The notes below the pieces were generated by a model. It was not told the origin of the DNA. It did not search any database and was given only the letters and a program-made list of their open reading frames with translations. From assembly GCA_049302575.1 (NCBI GenBank), contig JBAQMG010000016.1, positions 1 to 7,256 on the forward strand: 7,256 bases of DNA, written 5' to 3'. The translations under genes and the position numbers were made by a program. Below are positions 5,851 through 7,256 of the stretch, one piece after another (the stretch's first letter is position 1; each line of letters starts with the position of its first letter). Origin of the DNA: JBAQMG01 sp049302575 (GTDB lineage: Bacteria; Bacillota; Desulfitobacteriia; Desulfitobacteriales; Desulfitobacteriaceae).

Positions 5851-5981
5851 CGTGTGTTGAAGTCTGTCTTATCGATATACTTCTGAACCGTTTTCCAGTC
5901 CAATTGCAATACATCAGCGATTTGAGAAATGTTTTCTCCTTTCACGAAAAATCGGAATCTGATATCATGTATCTTGTCCAT
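5832..5981 (-). pseudogene. istA: Truncated IS21-family transposase (IstA N-terminus)
   Basis: The minus-strand frame starts at ATG 5981 with a good ribosome site (AGGAG, nine bases upstream) and reads MDKIHDIRFRFFVKGENISQ. The helix-turn-helix follows (IADVLQLDWKTVQKYIDKTD), the standard beginning of IstA proteins, which bind the repeats at IS21 ends. Family similarity stops after about DFN (residue 42). The remaining residues TRMIRLP come from foreign sequence and a TAG ends the frame at 49 codons. The full protein is normally several hundred residues, so the catalytic core and the IstB gene are absent and this copy cannot transpose. If expressed, the 49-aa product would be a bare DNA-binding fragment. 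Confidence 0.75.
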
Positions 5982-6134
5982 TGTAAGCATCTCCTTCCTC
6001 CTTGCATTCTTTGATCAGATACAGGGATATAAATTATGGGTTATGCCTGCAATGGATTTTTTGCAATACTATGGAATTTCCAATTGCAATACTATGGAAT
6101 TTTAACTTGCAACTTTCGGTATTTTTATCTTACA
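5859..6134 (-). mobile_element. IS21-family left-end fragment
   Basis: Contains the istA start and its non-coding left end. The probable terminus is TGTAAG at 6134-6129 (minus strand), agreeing with the TG start of IS21 ends, followed by phased internal repeats (6061-6125). The inner boundary is a fusion to the DUF4367-like fragment near 5851-5858. The opposite end and istB are absent from the window. Confidence 0.65.
6061..6125 (-). repeat. Phased 23-bp repeats at the IS21 end
   Basis: A perfect 19-bp repeat, ttgcaatactatggaattt, occurs at 6061-6079 and 6084-6102. A third, diverged unit starts with ttgcaa at 6107, keeping a 23-bp period. Multiple end repeats are a known IS21 feature and act as transposase-binding sites. 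Confidence 0.7.
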
Positions 6135-6246
6135 ACAAACATCTGTCTTTGATTATGTGAGTCTTTGCAGTTTCGGATGCTTGGGTAGTTTTAGGTGTTT
6201 CGATTTTGAATGCTTGATGAATGTTTCGGAAGGTTAGAGGGGAATG
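6135..6246. other. Unassigned spacer with GTTTCG repeats
   Basis: This short stretch between the IS21 end and the toxin terminator contains gtttcg at 6170, 6197 and 6223, the first two followed by gatgcttg or gaatgcttg. No gene was recognised. A minus-strand frame without a start is open through most of it but looks low in information. Confidence 0.4.
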
Positions 6247-6274
6247 AAAAAAGACCCCCGATTACGGAGGTCTT
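6247..6274 (-). terminator. Terminator of the toxin-antitoxin operon
   Basis: The minus-strand stem aagacctcc with gggggtctt (one mismatch, loop about six bases) is followed by TTTTTT. The toxin stop codon TAA overlaps the base of the stem, so the gene ends inside its own terminator. Confidence 0.85.
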
Positions 6275-6680
6275 AGCATCTTATGAATCTTTGACTTAGC
6301 CAGACAGCTAGAGTTTCTATATATGAATCTCTTTCCATTTCTGAAAGTTCGATGGTTGCTACTTCAATTGTTTTACTATAGCCTTCTTCATCAATTAATT
6401 TATCATCATAACCATTAACATCAAGAAAAACAATTGCACTTTGAATTCCTACTCGTTTATTTCCATCTACAAAACAATGACCATTAATAAAAAAATACAT
6501 CAACATAGCTGCCTTTTGAAAGACTGTAGGATATTTATCGTGACCGAAAATAGGATATTGTTGAGCTAATATACTTTCTATACGATCATTAGTAAGAATA
6601 AAGTAACCGCTATCTCCACCAAACTTTTCGATTGCATTTAAATGTATTAACTTTATGTGTTCTTCGGTTAAGAATTGCAT
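6273..6680 (-). CDS. doc: Doc-type toxin (Fic fold, predicted EF-Tu kinase)
   Basis: 135-aa death-on-curing toxin. The signature HCFVDGNKR (H68, D72, N74, K75, R76) is the Doc form of the Fic motif: Lys replaces the second Gly of classical Fic AMPylating enzymes, and phage P1 Doc with this form phosphorylates EF-Tu and stops translation. The N-terminus MQFLTEEHIKLIHLNAIEKF and the later AIVFLDVNGY also match the family, and the length is typical. I choose ATG 6680 because Doc proteins usually begin with M-FLT; a TTG at 6695, two bases after the antitoxin stop, would add five residues. Neither start has a good ribosome site, so translation probably depends on coupling to the upstream antitoxin gene, keeping toxin below antitoxin. 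All key residues are present, so it is likely active. Confidence 0.9.
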   Translation of the reverse strand: MQFLTEEHIKLIHLNAIEKFGGDSGYFILTNDRIESILAQQYPIFGHDKYPTVFQKAAMLMYFFINGHCFVDGNKRVGIQSAIVFLDVNGYDDKLIDEEGYSKTIEVATIELSEMERDSYIETLAVWLSQRFIRC

Positions 6681-6697
6681 ATCTATTGCCAACAATG

Positions 6698-6871
6698 CTA
6701 TTCTGCCAACTTTTTCATCATAATTGCATGTTTTTCATTAGACTTTTTGATTGCTTTCATGACATCGATAAGTTTAGCCCTTTGAAGAGAATTTTTATTC
6801 GATTCTTGATTATCTTTTTTTGCGGCTAACATATCATCACCCTTTTCTTTAAAAGTATCTTCTGCATCCAT
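6698..6871 (-). CDS. Putative antitoxin paired with Doc
   Basis: 57-aa protein directly upstream of the Doc gene, 17 bases before its ATG, with a good ribosome site (GGAAGGTGAT, nine bases from ATG 6871). It is highly charged, Lys/Glu-rich, without Cys, Trp or Tyr, and predicted to be almost all helix (LQRAKLIDVMKAIKKSNEKH). Position and size are those of a type II antitoxin. Unlike the classical Phd partner, which is about 73 residues with an N-terminal DNA-binding fold, I see no Phd/YefM pattern. It may neutralise by an extended helix laid over the Doc active site. The promoter is uncertain; a TATAAT at 6957-6952 lacks a convincing -35. The antitoxin role is inferred from position only. Confidence 0.65.
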   Translation of the reverse strand: MDAEDTFKEKGDDMLAAKKDNQESNKNSLQRAKLIDVMKAIKKSNEKHAIMMKKLAE

Positions 6872-7021
6872 ATCATATCACCTTCCAAAAAGTTGTTCAA
6901 GAATATTATGCCCAAAATTACCAATTTAGAAGGGGAATATAGTAATATAGAATTATATCTGAAGTCAGTGTTCTAGACTAAAATTACTCTTGAAGTTTTG
7001 TGCAAGTCATCCTTAGAAGAA

Positions 7022-7116
7022 GGACACTTCGGCTAACAGCGTATTCCCAAAATCTGAGGAAATATGAAAGTAGTAACCAGACTTCGGGAATACGCGGAAC
7101 ATTAGCCGAAATGTCC
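7022..7116 (+). repeat. Structured interspersed repeat, copy B
   Basis: Outer stem ggacacttcggctaa (7022-7036) with ttagccgaaatgtcc (7102-7116), 14 of 15 paired; inner stem gcgtattccc (7039-7048) with gggaatacgc (7086-7095); apical tctg (7053-7056) with caga (7078-7081). The apical region repeats gtagtaaccagacttc exactly as in copy A at 1809-1931, on the same strand. It lies about 150 bp upstream of the antitoxin gene, pointing away from it. No adjacent gene on the plus strand is visible in the remaining 140 bases, where nothing else was recognised. Confidence 0.75.
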
Positions 7117-7256
7117 ATATCGGAGTAAGATTTTCACCCTTCGGTTCTATGTTATATCTCATATCCCCAGAAAACAGAAATTCCCAATTGAGTATTTAAT
7201 TCAATACCACAAATAGAAAGTGCTGGTCAAGCTCGCCTCTTTATTGTATGATAGTC

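Noticed and set aside
6061..6125. CRISPR-like repeat array
   Set aside because: The repeats are 19 bp with only 4-bp gaps and lie at an IS21 end, where such repeats are expected.
6632..6829. 65-aa plus-strand ORF
   Set aside because: Antisense to the antitoxin and toxin start; no translation signal.
7117..7256. Possible 3' end of a gene at the window edge
   Set aside because: Short open stretches on the minus strand look vaguely protein-like, but all frames close quickly and none matches a family I know.

Overview
The window looks like an accessory, insertion-riddled stretch of a low-GC Gram-positive chromosome (Bacillales; a Brevibacillus- or Paenibacillus-like genome would fit). The reasons are strong AGGAGG-type ribosome sites, GTG starts, Gram-positive signal peptides, IS1634- and IS21-type insertion sequences, and a Doc-type toxin of the Firmicute kind. 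The genus is inference, not proof.

Layout. 1-1782: an apparently complete IS1634-like insertion sequence, transposase on the minus strand, bounded by an 11-bp terminal inverted repeat. Its promoter lies in the loop of a near-perfect palindrome that also contains the ribosome site. 1809-1931: copy A of a structured repeat. 2007-2192: a small two-helix membrane protein on the plus strand. 2193-2635: no convincing gene. 2636-4478: two minus-strand genes for exported proteins, a lipoprotein and a 400-aa secreted protein rich in aromatic residues. 4479-5110: a long region with two tiny overlapping ORFs, a decayed ORF and a promoter-like motif. 5111-5539: a small secreted protein resembling what I recall as the DUF6147 group, preceded by a second copy of that motif. 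5634-6134: a terminator, a C-terminal fragment resembling DUF4367, and the left end of an IS21-family element fused to it. 6247-6871: a toxin-antitoxin pair (Doc plus a 57-aa unrecognised partner) with its own terminator. 7022-7116: copy B of the structured repeat, same orientation as copy A.

How the parts work together. Most intact genes lie on the minus strand. Three encode exported proteins, but each appears to have its own control region, so this is not one clear operon. A bipartite motif, TGTAACCTTTT-N10-GTTGTCTTACT, occurs upstream of both the small secreted protein and the tiny ORFs. It resembles an ECF sigma-factor promoter and suggests shared, possibly envelope-stress, control. The toxin-antitoxin genes form a tight two-gene unit.

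The most noteworthy signal is the pair of structured repeats. They keep the same stems through paired base changes and keep nearly the same loop, as expected for a selected RNA or DNA hairpin family. Next are the shared ECF-like motif, the non-Phd-like antitoxin candidate, and the self-protecting leader of the insertion sequence. Family names are from memory of sequence patterns; no database was searched.
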